Source: Ancylobacter sp. IITR112 (GTDB lineage: Bacteria > Pseudomonadota > Alphaproteobacteria > Rhizobiales > Xanthobacteraceae). Taken from it: a stretch of DNA of 64,000 nt. The stretch covers positions 372,001 through 436,000 of the forward strand of contig NZ_JBGCUS010000001.1 of the NCBI RefSeq assembly GCF_041415945.1. Direction: 5' to 3'. Below the pieces are notes generated by a model. That model was not told the DNA's origin and did not search any database. It worked only from the letters and a program-made list of their open reading frames with translations. Within the stretch, counting starts at the first letter, position 1, and every line of letters begins with the position of its first letter. This document shows, piece after piece, positions 1 through 8,960 of this stretch. The position numbers were made by a program, and so were the translations under genes.

Positions 1-323
1 TAGTTCAGCTCCTGCTCCAGACCCTCCCACAGCTTCATCGACCATTCGTAGAACGGCTCATTGCCGGGCAGCAGATAGTTGGAGCGAATGATGGTGGTGT
101 TTCGCCCGGCATTGCCGGAGCCGATGACGCCCTTTTCCAGCACCGCGACGTTTCGGATGCCGTGAACCTTGGCGAGGTAGTAGGCGGTGGCCAGCCCATG
201 CCCGCCGCCGCCGACGATGATCACGTCATAAGCCGGCTTCGGCGCCGCCTCGCGCCAGGCCGGCGTCCAGCCCTTCTGGCCGGTCAGACCGTTGGCGAGG
301 ATGCTGAGGAAGGAATAGCGCAT
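1..323 (-). CDS. soxB: Sarcosine oxidase subunit beta, N-terminal part (cut by window edge)
   Basis: Only the first 107 codons lie in the window; the gene runs off the left end. Residues 32-50 form an FAD-binding Rossmann strand-turn-helix ([18 protein letters not shown]), with an acidic residue (E63) ending the second strand as expected for the adenosine ribose. The opening [13 protein letters not shown] and the [10 protein letters not shown] segment at 68-77 match my memory of the beta subunit of heterotetrameric sarcosine oxidase, which oxidatively demethylates sarcosine to glycine in the cytoplasm. The partner subunits would lie outside the window. A LysR gene is transcribed divergently and could control it. 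Another DAO-family amine oxidase remains possible. Confidence 0.85.
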   Translation of the reverse strand, partial: MRYSFLSILANGLTGQKGWTPAWREAAPKPAYDVIIVGGGGHGLATAYYLAKVHGIRNVAVLEKGVIGSGNAGRNTTIIRSNYLLPGNEPFYEWSMKLWEGLEQELN

Positions 324-383
324 GGGCGGGGCTCGTTCGGGGCTCGCGGGGGAGGTTGCTGCCGGACACCGCGAAAACCTATA

Positions 384-397
384 GATCAGCGCTGATC
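384..397. promoter_or_regulatory. 14-bp perfect palindrome between soxB and LysR gene
   Basis: GATCAGCGCTGATC is a perfect palindrome in the shared upstream region of the divergent soxB and LysR genes. It is followed by an AT-rich stretch (about 398-420) suitable for a promoter. Position and symmetry suggest a regulator site, but it lacks the strict T-N11-A layout of LysR operators, so the assignment is inference. Confidence 0.4.
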
Positions 398-450
398 CGG
401 TGATAATATAAGTTTTGGTTATGGTGATCGAGAGGCCTTTCTGCGCCGTC

Positions 451-476
451 ATGGCCGGGCTCGGCCCGGCCATCCA
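451..476. repeat. Dispersed GC-rich palindromic element, single unit (copy 1)
   Basis: The unit ATGGCCGGGC-TCG-GCCCGGCCAT folds into a tight stem-loop and resembles one half of the paired elements at 12.5, 16.8, 35.4, 37.0 and 39.1 kb. It lies just upstream of the LysR start codon, within the likely leader. Confidence 0.6.
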
Positions 477-497
477 CGCCTTGAAGGTCATGTCGCC

Positions 498-1469
498 ATG
501 CCTCCTGCCGATACGCTGCCCTTCGACCTCAGGGCACTCGAAATCTTCCTCGCCGTCTGCGACGCCGGCACCATGGCGCAGGCGGCTCGGCGGCTCGGCC
601 TGACCCAGCCGGCGATCTCGCAGGCGGTGGCCGATCTCGAACGGCGCATCGGCGTGGCGCTGTTCGACCGTGGCGCCCGCCCGCTCGGCCTCACCGCCGC
701 CGGCGGCGCGCTGCGCCAGCGGGCGAGCGCGCTGCTCTCGGAAGCGCGCCAGATCGCCCCGCTGCTGCGCGAGGCCGAGCACGCGCGCCTGCCGCTGCTG
801 CGGGCGGGGCTGGTCGATTCGCTCGCCCGCGTGCTGATGGCCCCGCTCGCCCGCGCGCTGGGGGAGAAGGCGGAACAGGTCTCGCTGCTTTCCGGCCTCA
901 CCGCCTCGCATGCCGGCGCGCTGCTGACCCGCCAGCTCGATGTGCTGGTGGGGGCGGACGCGCTGGACGAGATCGAGGGGCTGGAGCGCTGGCCGCTGCT
1001 CACCGAGCCCTATCTGCTGCTGATGCCTCTGGCCGTGCCCGCTCCCGCCTCGCCGGCGGCGCTGGAGGAACTGGCCCGCACCCTGCCGCTGGTGCGCTTT
1101 TCCGCCCGCTCCAAGACCGGCGTCGAGGTGGAGCGGCATCTGCGCCGGCTGCGGCTCGACCTGCCGCGCCCGCTGGAATTCGATACGCCCTATGGCGTCA
1201 CCGCCGCGGTGGCGGAGGGGGCGGGCTTCGCCATCACCACGCCGCTCTGCCTGCTGGAGGCCGGCCTGCCGCTGGCGGGCCTCGCCTGCCATCCCCTGCC
1301 GGGGCCGGGGCTGACGCGGCATCTCACATTGATCGCCCGCCGGCAGGAACTCGGCCGCCTGCCGCGCGAGATCGCCGCCTTCTGCCGCGAACGCCTTAGC
1401 GCCCAGCAGGAGGCGGCGGCGGCGCTGGTGGGCGAGAGGCTGGCAGCGGAGTTCCGCGTGGAGGGGTGA
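498..1469 (+). CDS. LysR-family transcriptional regulator
   Basis: This 323-residue protein has the LysR layout. An N-terminal winged helix-turn-helix covers about residues 10-68 ([20 protein letters not shown], then [23 protein letters not shown]). A periplasmic-binding-like effector domain covers about 95-300. The length is normal for the family. It is divergent from soxB, with a palindrome at 384-397 between them, so control of sarcosine or one-carbon amine oxidation is the natural guess. The effector is not readable from sequence. The downstream ketosynthase is convergent and unrelated. Confidence 0.85.
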   Translation: MPPADTLPFDLRALEIFLAVCDAGTMAQAARRLGLTQPAISQAVADLERRIGVALFDRGARPLGLTAAGGALRQRASALLSEARQIAPLLREAEHARLPLLRAGLVDSLARVLMAPLARALGEKAEQVSLLSGLTASHAGALLTRQLDVLVGADALDEIEGLERWPLLTEPYLLLMPLAVPAPASPAALEELARTLPLVRFSARSKTGVEVERHLRRLRLDLPRPLEFDTPYGVTAAVAEGAGFAITTPLCLLEAGLPLAGLACHPLPGPGLTRHLTLIARRQELGRLPREIAAFCRERLSAQQEAAAALVGERLAAEFRVEG

Positions 1470-1490
1470 GGAGGGGATGGGCGTCCCCGC

Positions 1491-2720
1491 TTACCCCTCG
1501 TAGCGCTTCAGCGCCAGCACGGCATTGAGCCCGCCAAAGGCGAAGGACGAGGAGATCGCCGCCTCGATCGTCGCCTCCCGTGCCGCATTGGGCACGCAGT
1601 CGAGGTCGCAATCGGGATCGAACTCCCGATACCCCATGGTCGGCGGCAGGAAGCCCTCGCGCAAAGCGAGCACCGTGGTCACGAAGTCCAGCGCGCCGGA
1701 GGCGTTCATGGTGTGGCCATATTGCGATTTCGACGACGATACCGGCAGCTTCGCCAGGTGATCGCCGAACACCAGCCGCAGCGCGGCGGCCTCGGTCTTG
1801 TCGTTCAGCGCCGTGGCGGTGCCATGGGCGCTGACATAGCCGATCGCCTCCGGCGCCAGCCCGGCATCCTCCAGCGCGAAGCGCATGGACGCGGCCGCGC
1901 TCGCCATGTCGGGGGCGGTGATGTCCATGCCGTCGGCGCTCATGCCGAAGCCGACGATCTCGGCATGGATGGTGGCCCCGCGCGCCACGGCGCGGTCGAG
2001 ATTTTCCAGTACCACGGCGCCGGCGCCCTCGCCGATGACGAGGCCGGAACGGTCCTTGGAGAAGGGGCGGCAGGCTTCGGGCGAGAGCACGCGCAGCGCC
2101 TCCCAGCTTTTGAGCATGCCATAGGTGAGCTGCGATTCCGCCCCGCCGGAAACGGCGACATCCAGCAGGCCCGCACGCACCATGTGAAAGGCGGTGCCGA
2201 TGGCGTGCGCCGCCGAGGAGCAGGCGGAGGCGATGCCGAAAGAGGGGCCGTGAATGCCGAGATCCATGGTCACATGGCTCACCTGCCCGCTCGGCATGGC
2301 GCGCGGCACGGTGAAGGGGTGCGGGCGCGGCGCGCCCTCCGCATAGAGCTTGCGGTAGCTGTCATCCACCGCATGCGAGCCGACCGAGGCGGCGAAGATG
2401 GCGCCGACGCGGTGGCGCGCCACGTCGTCAAAGGCCGGGCCGGCATCGGCCAGCGCCTGCCGCGCCGCGACCACGGCGAATTGCGAGGTGCGGTCGACAA
2501 GGCCGAGCTGGCGCGGGTCGAAATGCGCCTCCGGCACGAAGCCCCGCACTTCGGCGGAAATCTTCGTCTTCATCGCCGAGACATCGAGGCCCTGCGTCTC
2601 GCCAATGCCCACCGTGCCGGCGCGCAGGCCGGCGAGATGGGCGGCGACATCGTTGCCCAGCGCCGAGAGCGAGCCCAGCCCGGTGACGGCGACCCGTGCG
2701 GCCATCCGGCGGTCGGCCAT
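1491..2720 (-). CDS. Beta-ketoacyl-ACP synthase, FabF/NodE-like
   Basis: A 409-residue condensing enzyme of the KAS I/II class. It would catalyse decarboxylative Claisen condensation of malonyl-ACP with an acyl chain. The expected catalytic set is present at FabF-like spacing: C167 in ACSSA, H299 in SAHGTAT, K331 and H336 in KSQYGH. Its start overlaps the stop of the upstream acyl carrier protein gene by one base, so the two are translationally coupled. A dedicated ACP plus one ketosynthase, with no ketoreductase or dehydratase nearby, resembles the NodF/NodE arrangement. It suggests a specialised acyl chain rather than housekeeping fatty-acid synthesis. The product cannot be named from sequence. 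Confidence 0.85.
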   Translation of the reverse strand: MADRRMAARVAVTGLGSLSALGNDVAAHLAGLRAGTVGIGETQGLDVSAMKTKISAEVRGFVPEAHFDPRQLGLVDRTSQFAVVAARQALADAGPAFDDVARHRVGAIFAASVGSHAVDDSYRKLYAEGAPRPHPFTVPRAMPSGQVSHVTMDLGIHGPSFGIASACSSAAHAIGTAFHMVRAGLLDVAVSGGAESQLTYGMLKSWEALRVLSPEACRPFSKDRSGLVIGEGAGAVVLENLDRAVARGATIHAEIVGFGMSADGMDITAPDMASAAASMRFALEDAGLAPEAIGYVSAHGTATALNDKTEAAALRLVFGDHLAKLPVSSSKSQYGHTMNASGALDFVTTVLALREGFLPPTMGYREFDPDCDLDCVPNAAREATIEAAISSSFAFGGLNAVLALKRYEG

Positions 2721-2989
2721 CAGGCCGACTTCGCCTTCTGCGCCGCCAGAAGGTCGGCGACATGATTGACCAGCGTGCCCACCGTCACCTCGGTGCCGTT
2801 CAGCGGGCCGTCATTGGGAATCTCGATGCCGAACCGGGTTTCCAGCTTGAAGATCGTTTCGATCAGGTCGAGCGAGGAGATGCCCAGCTCCGCCACGGGC
2901 GTGTCGGCGGTGAGCAGGCTCGCATCGACCCCGACTTCGGCGGAGATGAAGTCGACGATTTCGGCGACGGCTGGATCGTCTGTCTGCAT
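2720..2989 (-). CDS. Acyl carrier protein, specialised
   Basis: An 89-residue acyl carrier protein. The phosphopantetheine attachment serine is S39 in LGISSLDLIE. The family usually has D-S-L here, and this protein has S-S-L, so the Asp just before the modified Ser is replaced. I chose the ATG giving MQTDDPAV because an upstream in-frame ATG would add a 26-residue tail not typical of ACPs. It is the first gene of a two-gene operon with the ketosynthase. Its leader contains the nested inverted repeats at 3081-3109. It probably carries an intermediate for a dedicated lipid or acyl product. Confidence 0.85.
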   Translation of the reverse strand: MQTDDPAVAEIVDFISAEVGVDASLLTADTPVAELGISSLDLIETIFKLETRFGIEIPNDGPLNGTEVTVGTLVNHVADLLAAQKAKSA

Positions 2990-3080
2990 GCGACTGTGCT
3001 CTGTCTCGGGCGTCGGCGGTGAGCCGGCAATGAGGTTAGGTATCACAAACAAGGGGCCGTGGGGCACCCGCCGTCAAATG

Positions 3081-3109
3081 ACCGACATATGTGTCGGGCG
3101 CATGTCGGT
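3081..3109. promoter_or_regulatory. Nested inverted repeats upstream of the ACP gene
   Basis: ACCGACAT (3081-3088) and ATGTCGGT (3102-3109) form one inverted repeat. Inside it CCGACA (3082-3087) pairs with TGTCGG (3092-3097) around a four-base loop. The same half-site therefore occurs three times in 29 bases, between the 3' end of the beta-glucosidase gene and the ACP gene. It could be an operator for the ACP-ketosynthase pair or a terminator hairpin. No T-run is evident, which favours an operator. Confidence 0.45.
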
Positions 3110-3125
3110 CTGTTAACAGGGTACC

Positions 3126-4577
3126 TCACGGCGCCGCAGGCCCGCCAGCGCTCTTCATCAGGGTGGCGAGATACAGCGCCGACTGTTTGGGCGTGCGCTG
3201 CTGGGTGGCGAAATCCACCCGCACCACGCCGAAGCGCCGGCGCTCGCCTTCCGCCCATTCGAAATTGTCGAGCAGCGACCAGACATAATAGCCTTTCAGC
3301 GCGCAGCCCTGCGCGATGGCGTCGCCCGCCGCGACCAGATGGGCGCGCAGATATTCCGTCCGCTCCGGGTCCGCCACCACCCCGTCCACCGGCGCGGGAT
3401 CCTCATAGCAGGCGCCGTTCTCGGTGATGAACACCGGCGGGTTGCCATAGTCGTCGCGCAGCCGCGCCAGCACCTCGACCATGCCCTGCGCGCTGATCGG
3501 CCAGCCGAGCAGGGTCTGCGGCGTGTCGGGCGGCAGCGCGCCCCAGCTCGCCTGGCCGAGAAAGGCGTTCGGGTCGTGGCGGATATAGGACGGCCCGTAA
3601 TAGTTCACGCCGAGGAAATCGAGCGGGGCGCGGATCGTCTCCATGTCGCCCGGCTGGATCAGCGGGGCGAAGGCGTCCGCGAACAGTTCGGGGTAGCGGC
3701 CATGGAACAGCGGGTCGAGATTGATCGTGTTCCAGCACGCATCGAAACGCGCGGCGGCGGCGATGTCGGCCTCCTGCTGCGACGCCGGATGGATCGGCTG
3801 CAGCGACAGCACGGTGCCGAGCTTCAGCCCGGGGTGCAGCCCCCGCACGGCGGCGATGCCGGTGCCCTGCGCGAGGTTCTGGAGGTGCTGCGCCTTCACA
3901 TAGCTGTCCCAGCCGGTCAGCCCCGGCGCGTGGTTGCCGAAGCCATGGCCGAAAATGGCGTGCACGGAAGGCTCGTTGAGCATCGCCCACGGCTTCACCC
4001 GGTCGCCGAGCCGGCCCACGGCGGCGCGTGCATAGTCGGCGAACCACAGGGCGATGTCGCGATTGTGCCAGCCGCCGCGCTGCTGCAGCGCCTGCGGCAG
4101 ATCCCAGTGATAGAGGCAGGCCATGGGCGCGATGCCGCGCGCCAGCAGGCTGTCGACCAGCCGGTCGTAGAAATCGAGCCCCGCCGCGTTCACCGCGCCG
4201 GTGCCGTCCGGCATGACACGCGGCCAGGCAAGGGAGAAGCGATAGGCCCTGAAGCCGAGATCGCCCATCAGCGCCACATCGTCGGCATAGCGGTGATAAT
4301 GGTCGCAGGCGACATCGCCCGTCGTGCCGTCGGCGATGCGGCCGGGCGTGTGGGAAAACACGTCCCAGATGGAAGGCTTGCGCCCGCCCTCCGCCACCGC
4401 GCCCTCGATCTGGTAGGAGGAGGTGGAGGCACCCCAGACGAAATCCGCCGGCAGGCGCGGCGTGCCGGCCGGCGGCAGCGGCGCGGCGGCTGTGGCCTGC
4501 GCCCGTGCCGATAGAGGCAGGGCCGGCAGGCTGGCGGCGGCGAGGGCGGAGAGCAGCAGGTCACGGCGACGCAGCAT
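3126..4577 (-). CDS. Exported family 1 glycoside hydrolase (beta-glucosidase)
   Basis: A 483-residue GH1 enzyme that hydrolyses terminal beta-glucosides such as cellobiose. The acid/base Glu is E202 (LNEP) and the nucleophile is E386 (ITENG). The family Trp/Glu sugar-binding segment WSLLDNFEWAEG lies near the C-terminus. The N-terminus has a twin-arginine-like signal (RRRDLLLSALAAASL) ending near the Ala-rich segment at 25-31, so the enzyme should be periplasmic. Many bacterial GH1 enzymes are cytoplasmic, which makes this notable. It lies 29 bases after the GntP-type permease gene and is probably co-transcribed with it. A secreted GH5 glucanase gene is 3 kb away, suggesting stepwise breakdown of beta-glucans outside the cytoplasm. 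Confidence 0.9.
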   Translation of the reverse strand: MLRRRDLLLSALAAASLPALPLSARAQATAAAPLPPAGTPRLPADFVWGASTSSYQIEGAVAEGGRKPSIWDVFSHTPGRIADGTTGDVACDHYHRYADDVALMGDLGFRAYRFSLAWPRVMPDGTGAVNAAGLDFYDRLVDSLLARGIAPMACLYHWDLPQALQQRGGWHNRDIALWFADYARAAVGRLGDRVKPWAMLNEPSVHAIFGHGFGNHAPGLTGWDSYVKAQHLQNLAQGTGIAAVRGLHPGLKLGTVLSLQPIHPASQQEADIAAAARFDACWNTINLDPLFHGRYPELFADAFAPLIQPGDMETIRAPLDFLGVNYYGPSYIRHDPNAFLGQASWGALPPDTPQTLLGWPISAQGMVEVLARLRDDYGNPPVFITENGACYEDPAPVDGVVADPERTEYLRAHLVAAGDAIAQGCALKGYYVWSLLDNFEWAEGERRRFGVVRVDFATQQRTPKQSALYLATLMKSAGGPAAP

Positions 4578-4606
4578 CGGCGCGGATTCCTTAAAACGGG
4601 CGTAGC

Positions 4607-5944
4607 TCAGGCGGTGGCCAGCCGGATGGCGACAAGGCCGGCGAGGATCAGCCCGCCCTGCACCAGCGCCCCGCCGGAAAACCGCGCCAGCGCCGCCGGC
4701 GGGGTGAAACGCCCGGCCCGCGTCACCAGCCAGAACAGTCCGTCATTGATCTGCGGCACGGTCATGGCGCCGGCGCTCACCGCCAGCGCGGCGAGAACGC
4801 GCCCCATCGGGTCGCCGAGCCCGAGCGGGGCGGCGAGTTCCATCATCATGCCGGCGGCCGTGATGGCGGCGACCAGCGAGGAGCCCTGCAAAATCTTGAT
4901 CACGGCGGCGAGCGCGAAGGGCAGCACCAGCACCAGCGCGCCCGAGGTCGGGGCGAGGGGAATGAGATATTCCGCCGTCATCTCCGCCATGCCGACATCC
5001 TGCGCCACCTTGGCGAGGCCGCCGGCGGCGCCGAGGATGAGCAGCAGCGGCGCCACCTTGGTCATCGCCCGACCGGCCCAGCCGGCTTCCGAGAGCCCGC
5101 CCTTTTCCCAACTCCAGCTCAGCAGCAGCAGCAGGCCGACGCCCACGACCAGCAGCAACGCCGGGCTGCCGAGCGCGAGAATGAAATGGCGGTCATTGCC
5201 GCCGCCGAACGGCTCGGAGGCGATGTCGCCCAGCGCCTGCACGATCAGCATCGCCACCAGAACGAGGCTGACGAGCAGCAGCGCCAGCGCCCCGCGACGC
5301 GGCGCGTGCATCGTCGCGCCCTCGATGCCGGCGGTGGTGTCGAGCGGGTTCGGCGCGCCGCTGGCGCAGCCCTTCGCCCACAGCGCACCGACCGCGACGG
5401 CCATCAGCGCCAGCGGCAGGCCGATGGCGACGGCGAGCCCCCAATCGGCGCGCAGAATGGTGAGGCTCGCCAGCACGGTGGGGGCGGGGATCAGCAGGCC
5501 GTGCCCGGCGGAGAGCGCGAGGCCCAGCGTCAGCGCCGAGCGCGGGCTGTCGCCGCCGATGCCACGCCCGAGCGGGTTCAGCACCGCAAACGCCGCCGCC
5601 GGGGTGGAGGCCATGCCGCCGATCAGCCCGAGAACGGCCAGCGGGCCGGAACGGGTGCGCCAGCCGCGCGCCATCTGCTGCAGCCGCGCCGTGGCGCCGG
5701 ACCCGTCGGCGATCTCCGCCATCAGCGCCCCCGTCACCACGATGACGCCCAGCGCCGCCAGCGTCTGGCCGAAGCCGACGGAGAAGGATTTCACCACGAA
5801 GCTCAGCGACCAGCCGACGCCCTGGTTGAAGGCGAAGGCGGCGAGCACCAGCGCGAGAAAGGGATGGACGCGCCCGCGCGCCGTCACCAGCGCGAACAGG
5901 GCCACGACGGCAATCAGTATGGCGGCATAGATGAGATAGGACAT
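4607..5944 (-). CDS. GntP-family organic anion permease
   Basis: A 445-residue, strongly hydrophobic inner-membrane protein with many membrane segments from the first residues (MSYLIYAAILIAVVALFAL). The segments GHGLLIPAPTVLASL and KILQGSSLVAAITAAGM are characteristic of gluconate/proton symporters of the GntP family. I chose the ATG at this membrane start; a longer reading frame would add an Arg-rich tail of 58 residues that looks non-coding. Substrates in the family are gluconate and related sugar acids or hydroxy acids. Co-transcription with an exported beta-glucosidase suggests sugar-derived acids, but this is inference. Confidence 0.8.
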   Translation of the reverse strand: MSYLIYAAILIAVVALFALVTARGRVHPFLALVLAAFAFNQGVGWSLSFVVKSFSVGFGQTLAALGVIVVTGALMAEIADGSGATARLQQMARGWRTRSGPLAVLGLIGGMASTPAAAFAVLNPLGRGIGGDSPRSALTLGLALSAGHGLLIPAPTVLASLTILRADWGLAVAIGLPLALMAVAVGALWAKGCASGAPNPLDTTAGIEGATMHAPRRGALALLLVSLVLVAMLIVQALGDIASEPFGGGNDRHFILALGSPALLLVVGVGLLLLLSWSWEKGGLSEAGWAGRAMTKVAPLLLILGAAGGLAKVAQDVGMAEMTAEYLIPLAPTSGALVLVLPFALAAVIKILQGSSLVAAITAAGMMMELAAPLGLGDPMGRVLAALAVSAGAMTVPQINDGLFWLVTRAGRFTPPAALARFSGGALVQGGLILAGLVAIRLATA

Positions 5945-6077
5945 GGATGAGCGGGATCTGCCGGGGCGGGAGGCGGGAGCCTCACGCTTAGCCCGCCGCG
6001 CGCGCGCTGTCACCGTGGCGGAAGGGGGCAGCCGGACACCGCGCGCCGCCTCCTGCGCCTCCGGTCGGGCCGCGTCG

Positions 6078-7169
6078 CTAGGCCAGCACCATCGCTGCCA
6101 CGCGACGGCGCGGGGCATAGGGCAGGGTGGGGCCGTAGCCGAAGCGCAGCACCATATCCGGGCGCAGTCCCGTCTCGCCCGCCAGCGACGCCAGTTCCGG
6201 GCGCAGGGCGGGCACTTCCACCGCCGGGTTCAGGCAGGCGAGCTTCAGCCCCTGTGCGGTGGCGGCGAGGGCGAAGCGCTGGCAGGCGCGGCCGACGGCG
6301 ATCCAGTGGGCCGGGTCGGCCTGTTCGGCGAAGAACACCGCGACACCGGGCGATGAAGCGATCTGCCGCGCATATTTGTCGTTCTCGGCGGCGGCGGTGA
6401 CGAACAGGTCGAAGGCAATCGCCCCCGCCCAGTCCGGCAGCGAGGGGTTGCCGCTCGCCCCGGCATAGAGGCCGTCGCCCTGGCGCTGCGCGCTGGCCGG
6501 GTTGAAGCGTAGCCAGCGTTTGAGTTCGGCGCGGAAGGCGGCATCCTTCATCTGCGCCTCATTGCCGGCGAGGGTAAGATCGCGCAGGGCGTTCAGCCGC
6601 GCCCGCTCGGTCAGCAGCACGTAGCGCACGCCCTCTTGCGCGGCCGCGCGCGCCAGCGCCGCCAGCACCCCGGCGGGAACGGGGCGCCCGTCATAGACCG
6701 CCCGCGTGCTCTGGCGCCGGGTGATGGCGGCGGCCAGCGGGTCCGCCTGTGGTGGCGCCGGGGCGAAACGGTAGCGCAGGCTGCCCTCCTCCTGGGCGCG
6801 CCACTCCCCCGGCCGGCCGGTGGCGGCGGCGGCAAGGGCGAGCGTCTCGGCCGCGCAGCCCAGGCTGACGAAAAGGTGATGATCGTCCGGGTCGACCACC
6901 GGCGTCGCCCGGCTCGCATCCGGCAGCAGGTCGAGGCTGCCGGGCCCGAGGCGAAAGCGCCAGGGCTGGGTGTTGTGCCCGCTCATTGCCAGCGTCGCCA
7001 GGCGCAGCAGATCGGTGAGCGCCGGATCGGCCGGCAGCGGCGCCCGCAGATCGGCGCTGTAGCGCTCATAGGCCCCGGCGCTGCCGATGGCGCCGCGCCA
7101 GCCCAGCCCTCCGGCGACGGCCGCCGCCACCGCCACGCCGCCTGCCTGCAACAGTCGCCGTCTGTCCAT
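6078..7169 (-). CDS. Tat-exported nitroreductase-like protein (Acg type)
   Basis: A 363-residue protein beginning MDRRRLLQAGGVAVAAAVAGG, a twin-arginine signal, so it is probably exported folded with its cofactor. The body carries two nitroreductase-like halves: SGHNTQPWRF near residue 65, RRQSTRAVYDGRPVP in the middle, and the C-terminal half with VGRACQRFALAATAQG. This resembles the Acg subgroup of flavin-nucleotide binding proteins, in which one half is often non-catalytic. The start is supported by a strong AGGAGG ribosome site 6 bases upstream. Role unknown. It is divergent from the GH5 gene. Confidence 0.7.
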   Translation of the reverse strand: MDRRRLLQAGGVAVAAAVAGGLGWRGAIGSAGAYERYSADLRAPLPADPALTDLLRLATLAMSGHNTQPWRFRLGPGSLDLLPDASRATPVVDPDDHHLFVSLGCAAETLALAAAATGRPGEWRAQEEGSLRYRFAPAPPQADPLAAAITRRQSTRAVYDGRPVPAGVLAALARAAAQEGVRYVLLTERARLNALRDLTLAGNEAQMKDAAFRAELKRWLRFNPASAQRQGDGLYAGASGNPSLPDWAGAIAFDLFVTAAAENDKYARQIASSPGVAVFFAEQADPAHWIAVGRACQRFALAATAQGLKLACLNPAVEVPALRPELASLAGETGLRPDMVLRFGYGPTLPYAPRRRVAAMVLA

Positions 7170-7337
7170 CGCGCCCTCCTGTTCATCGCGCGTGCCGGCA
7201 GCATAGGCGCGGGCCGGAGGCGGGCGGTTGATCGCGCGCAAGGGCGGTCATAAAGCCCGGGGGGCGGCGCCTCGGCCGGCCCCGCTCCCCCCTCACGCAC
7301 CATTGCCGCCGCGCGCGGGCTTGACTAGGTTGCGGCC

Positions 7338-8753
7338 ATGATCGCGCGCCTTCTCCCCCTCGCTGCCGCCCTGTGCCTCGCCGCCGCGCCCGCGCGGGCG
7401 ACGACGGACAGTTCCGCCCTTCCCGCCGCCGTCACGACGGCGCCCGCGGCCATCCCCGCCACCTCTCTGCCGGCCGATGCCGTGCCGGTCGCCCCCGGCT
7501 TCGTGCGGACGGAGGGCACGCGCTTCGTCAATCCGGACGGCTCGACGTTCAACATCAAGGGCATGAGCTTCGGCAACTGGCTGCTGCCGGAAGGCTATAT
7601 GTTCAAGTTCACGGTCCAGCGCTCGCCGCAGGATATCGAGGACGTGATCGAATACCTCGCCGGGCCGGAGGAGGCCGCGCGTTTCTGGAAGGATTTCCGC
7701 GAGGCCTATATCCAGGAAGAGGATGTCGCCTTCCTCGCCGCTTCCGGCTTCACCACCATCCGGGTGCCGCTGCACTGGAAGTTCTTCCTCGACCCCAAAA
7801 ACCCCGACAAGGTCGACCCCGATGGCGAGGGCTGGGGCCGCATCGACCGTCTGGTCGGGTGGGCCAAGGCGCACGGCATCAAGCTCATTCTCGACATTCA
7901 CGCCGCCCCGGGGGGGCAGACCGGCGTGAACCATGATGACGGCGTCGGCTACCCGCTCACCTTCTACGTGCCGGAATATCAGGGCCGCACCGTCACCCTT
8001 TGGCGCGCCATCGCCGAGCGCTACAGGAACGAGACGGCGGTGCTCGGCTATGACTTGCTCAACGAGCCGATCACGCCCTATCACGACACCGATTTCCTCA
8101 ATTCGCGGCTGGAGCCGTTCTACCGCAGGCTGGTGGCGGCGATCCGCGAGGTCGATCCAAACCACCCGATCATGCTGGCGGGCGCGCAGTGGAGCACCAA
8201 TTTCGACGTGTTCGGCCCGCCCTTCGCCGACAATCTCGGCTACACCTACCATATGTTCTGGGCCGGCCCGCAGCGCAGCTCGATCCAGAAATATGTCAAT
8301 TTCGCCAATCGCTGGCAGGTGCCGATCTTCATCGGCGAGACCGGCGAACTGAACGACGACTGGAACCAGAAATTCCGCACGCTCAATGAGCGCTTCGGCC
8401 TCGGCTGGAGCTTCTGGACCTACAAGAATCTCGACACGCCCTCCACCGTCGCCTCCATCAGCAAGCCGCAGGGCTGGGACGCCATCGCCCTGTTCGGCAG
8501 CGTGCCGAAAAGCCAGTGGCCGTCGATGGAGAAACCCTCGCGCGAACAGGTGGCGGCGACGCTGCGCGACTACATCGCCAAGGCGCGCTTCGCCAACACC
8601 ACCATCCGCGCCTCCTATGTCGCTTCGCTCGGCCTCACCGCCACGTGCCCGAAGCTCGCCTCCAGCGGGGCGCCGCCGCCCGCCGCCGAGGCGTCCACCC
8701 TCGCCATGGCGGGGGAAACTCCCGTGGCGGCGGGCGCAACCTCCTGCCCGTGA
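7338..8753 (+). CDS. Secreted family 5 glycoside hydrolase (endo-beta-glucanase type)
   Basis: A 471-residue protein with a Sec signal peptide (MIARLLPLAAALCLAAAPARA, cut near residue 21) and a Pro/Ala-rich linker to about 55. A GH5 TIM barrel covers about 60-420. Catalytic Glu candidates are E243 in LLNEP (acid/base) and E334 in IGETGE (nucleophile). GH5 enzymes cleave internal beta-glucan or mannan linkages; the exact substrate is not readable. The C-terminus is Ala/Pro-rich and contains two Cys. The gene is near an exported GH1 beta-glucosidase, and the cellulose synthase operon is 45 kb further on, so it may process the cell's own glucan or plant material. Confidence 0.85.
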   Translation: MIARLLPLAAALCLAAAPARATTDSSALPAAVTTAPAAIPATSLPADAVPVAPGFVRTEGTRFVNPDGSTFNIKGMSFGNWLLPEGYMFKFTVQRSPQDIEDVIEYLAGPEEAARFWKDFREAYIQEEDVAFLAASGFTTIRVPLHWKFFLDPKNPDKVDPDGEGWGRIDRLVGWAKAHGIKLILDIHAAPGGQTGVNHDDGVGYPLTFYVPEYQGRTVTLWRAIAERYRNETAVLGYDLLNEPITPYHDTDFLNSRLEPFYRRLVAAIREVDPNHPIMLAGAQWSTNFDVFGPPFADNLGYTYHMFWAGPQRSSIQKYVNFANRWQVPIFIGETGELNDDWNQKFRTLNERFGLGWSFWTYKNLDTPSTVASISKPQGWDAIALFGSVPKSQWPSMEKPSREQVAATLRDYIAKARFANTTIRASYVASLGLTATCPKLASSGAPPPAAEASTLAMAGETPVAAGATSCP

Positions 8754-8848
8754 GGCCGGCGAGGTGCCGCGCGGACCGGCGCCGGACCAGGCTTGGTGCC
8801 CGGGGGATGTACCGGCATAGGGAATGCGGCGGCGCGCCCGTGCTCGAG

Positions 8849-8912
8849 CAACTTCCGCCAAAGTGCATAGCGGTCTTGCGATGGGAATTGGGTATGATCA
8901 GAGAGTTAGAGC
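8849..8912. repeat. RIME-like intergenic repeat, copy A
   Basis: This stretch of about 64 bases aligns end to end with 60479-60541. Shared blocks include GCGGTCTTG and the terminal GTAT(G/A)ATCAGAGAGT. Both lie just after a gene end in non-coding DNA. It resembles the rhizobial intergenic mosaic elements I know of, but assignment to a named family is inference. Confidence 0.6.
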
Positions 8913-8960
8913 TACGGCCCTAGCATCGCCGTCCTCGTTCACGCAGTCATAGAAGTCGCC

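Noticed and set aside
162..395. Open frame on the plus strand opposite soxB
   Set aside because: It is antisense to the clear soxB N-terminus and has no recognisable domain; GC-rich DNA gives many such frames.
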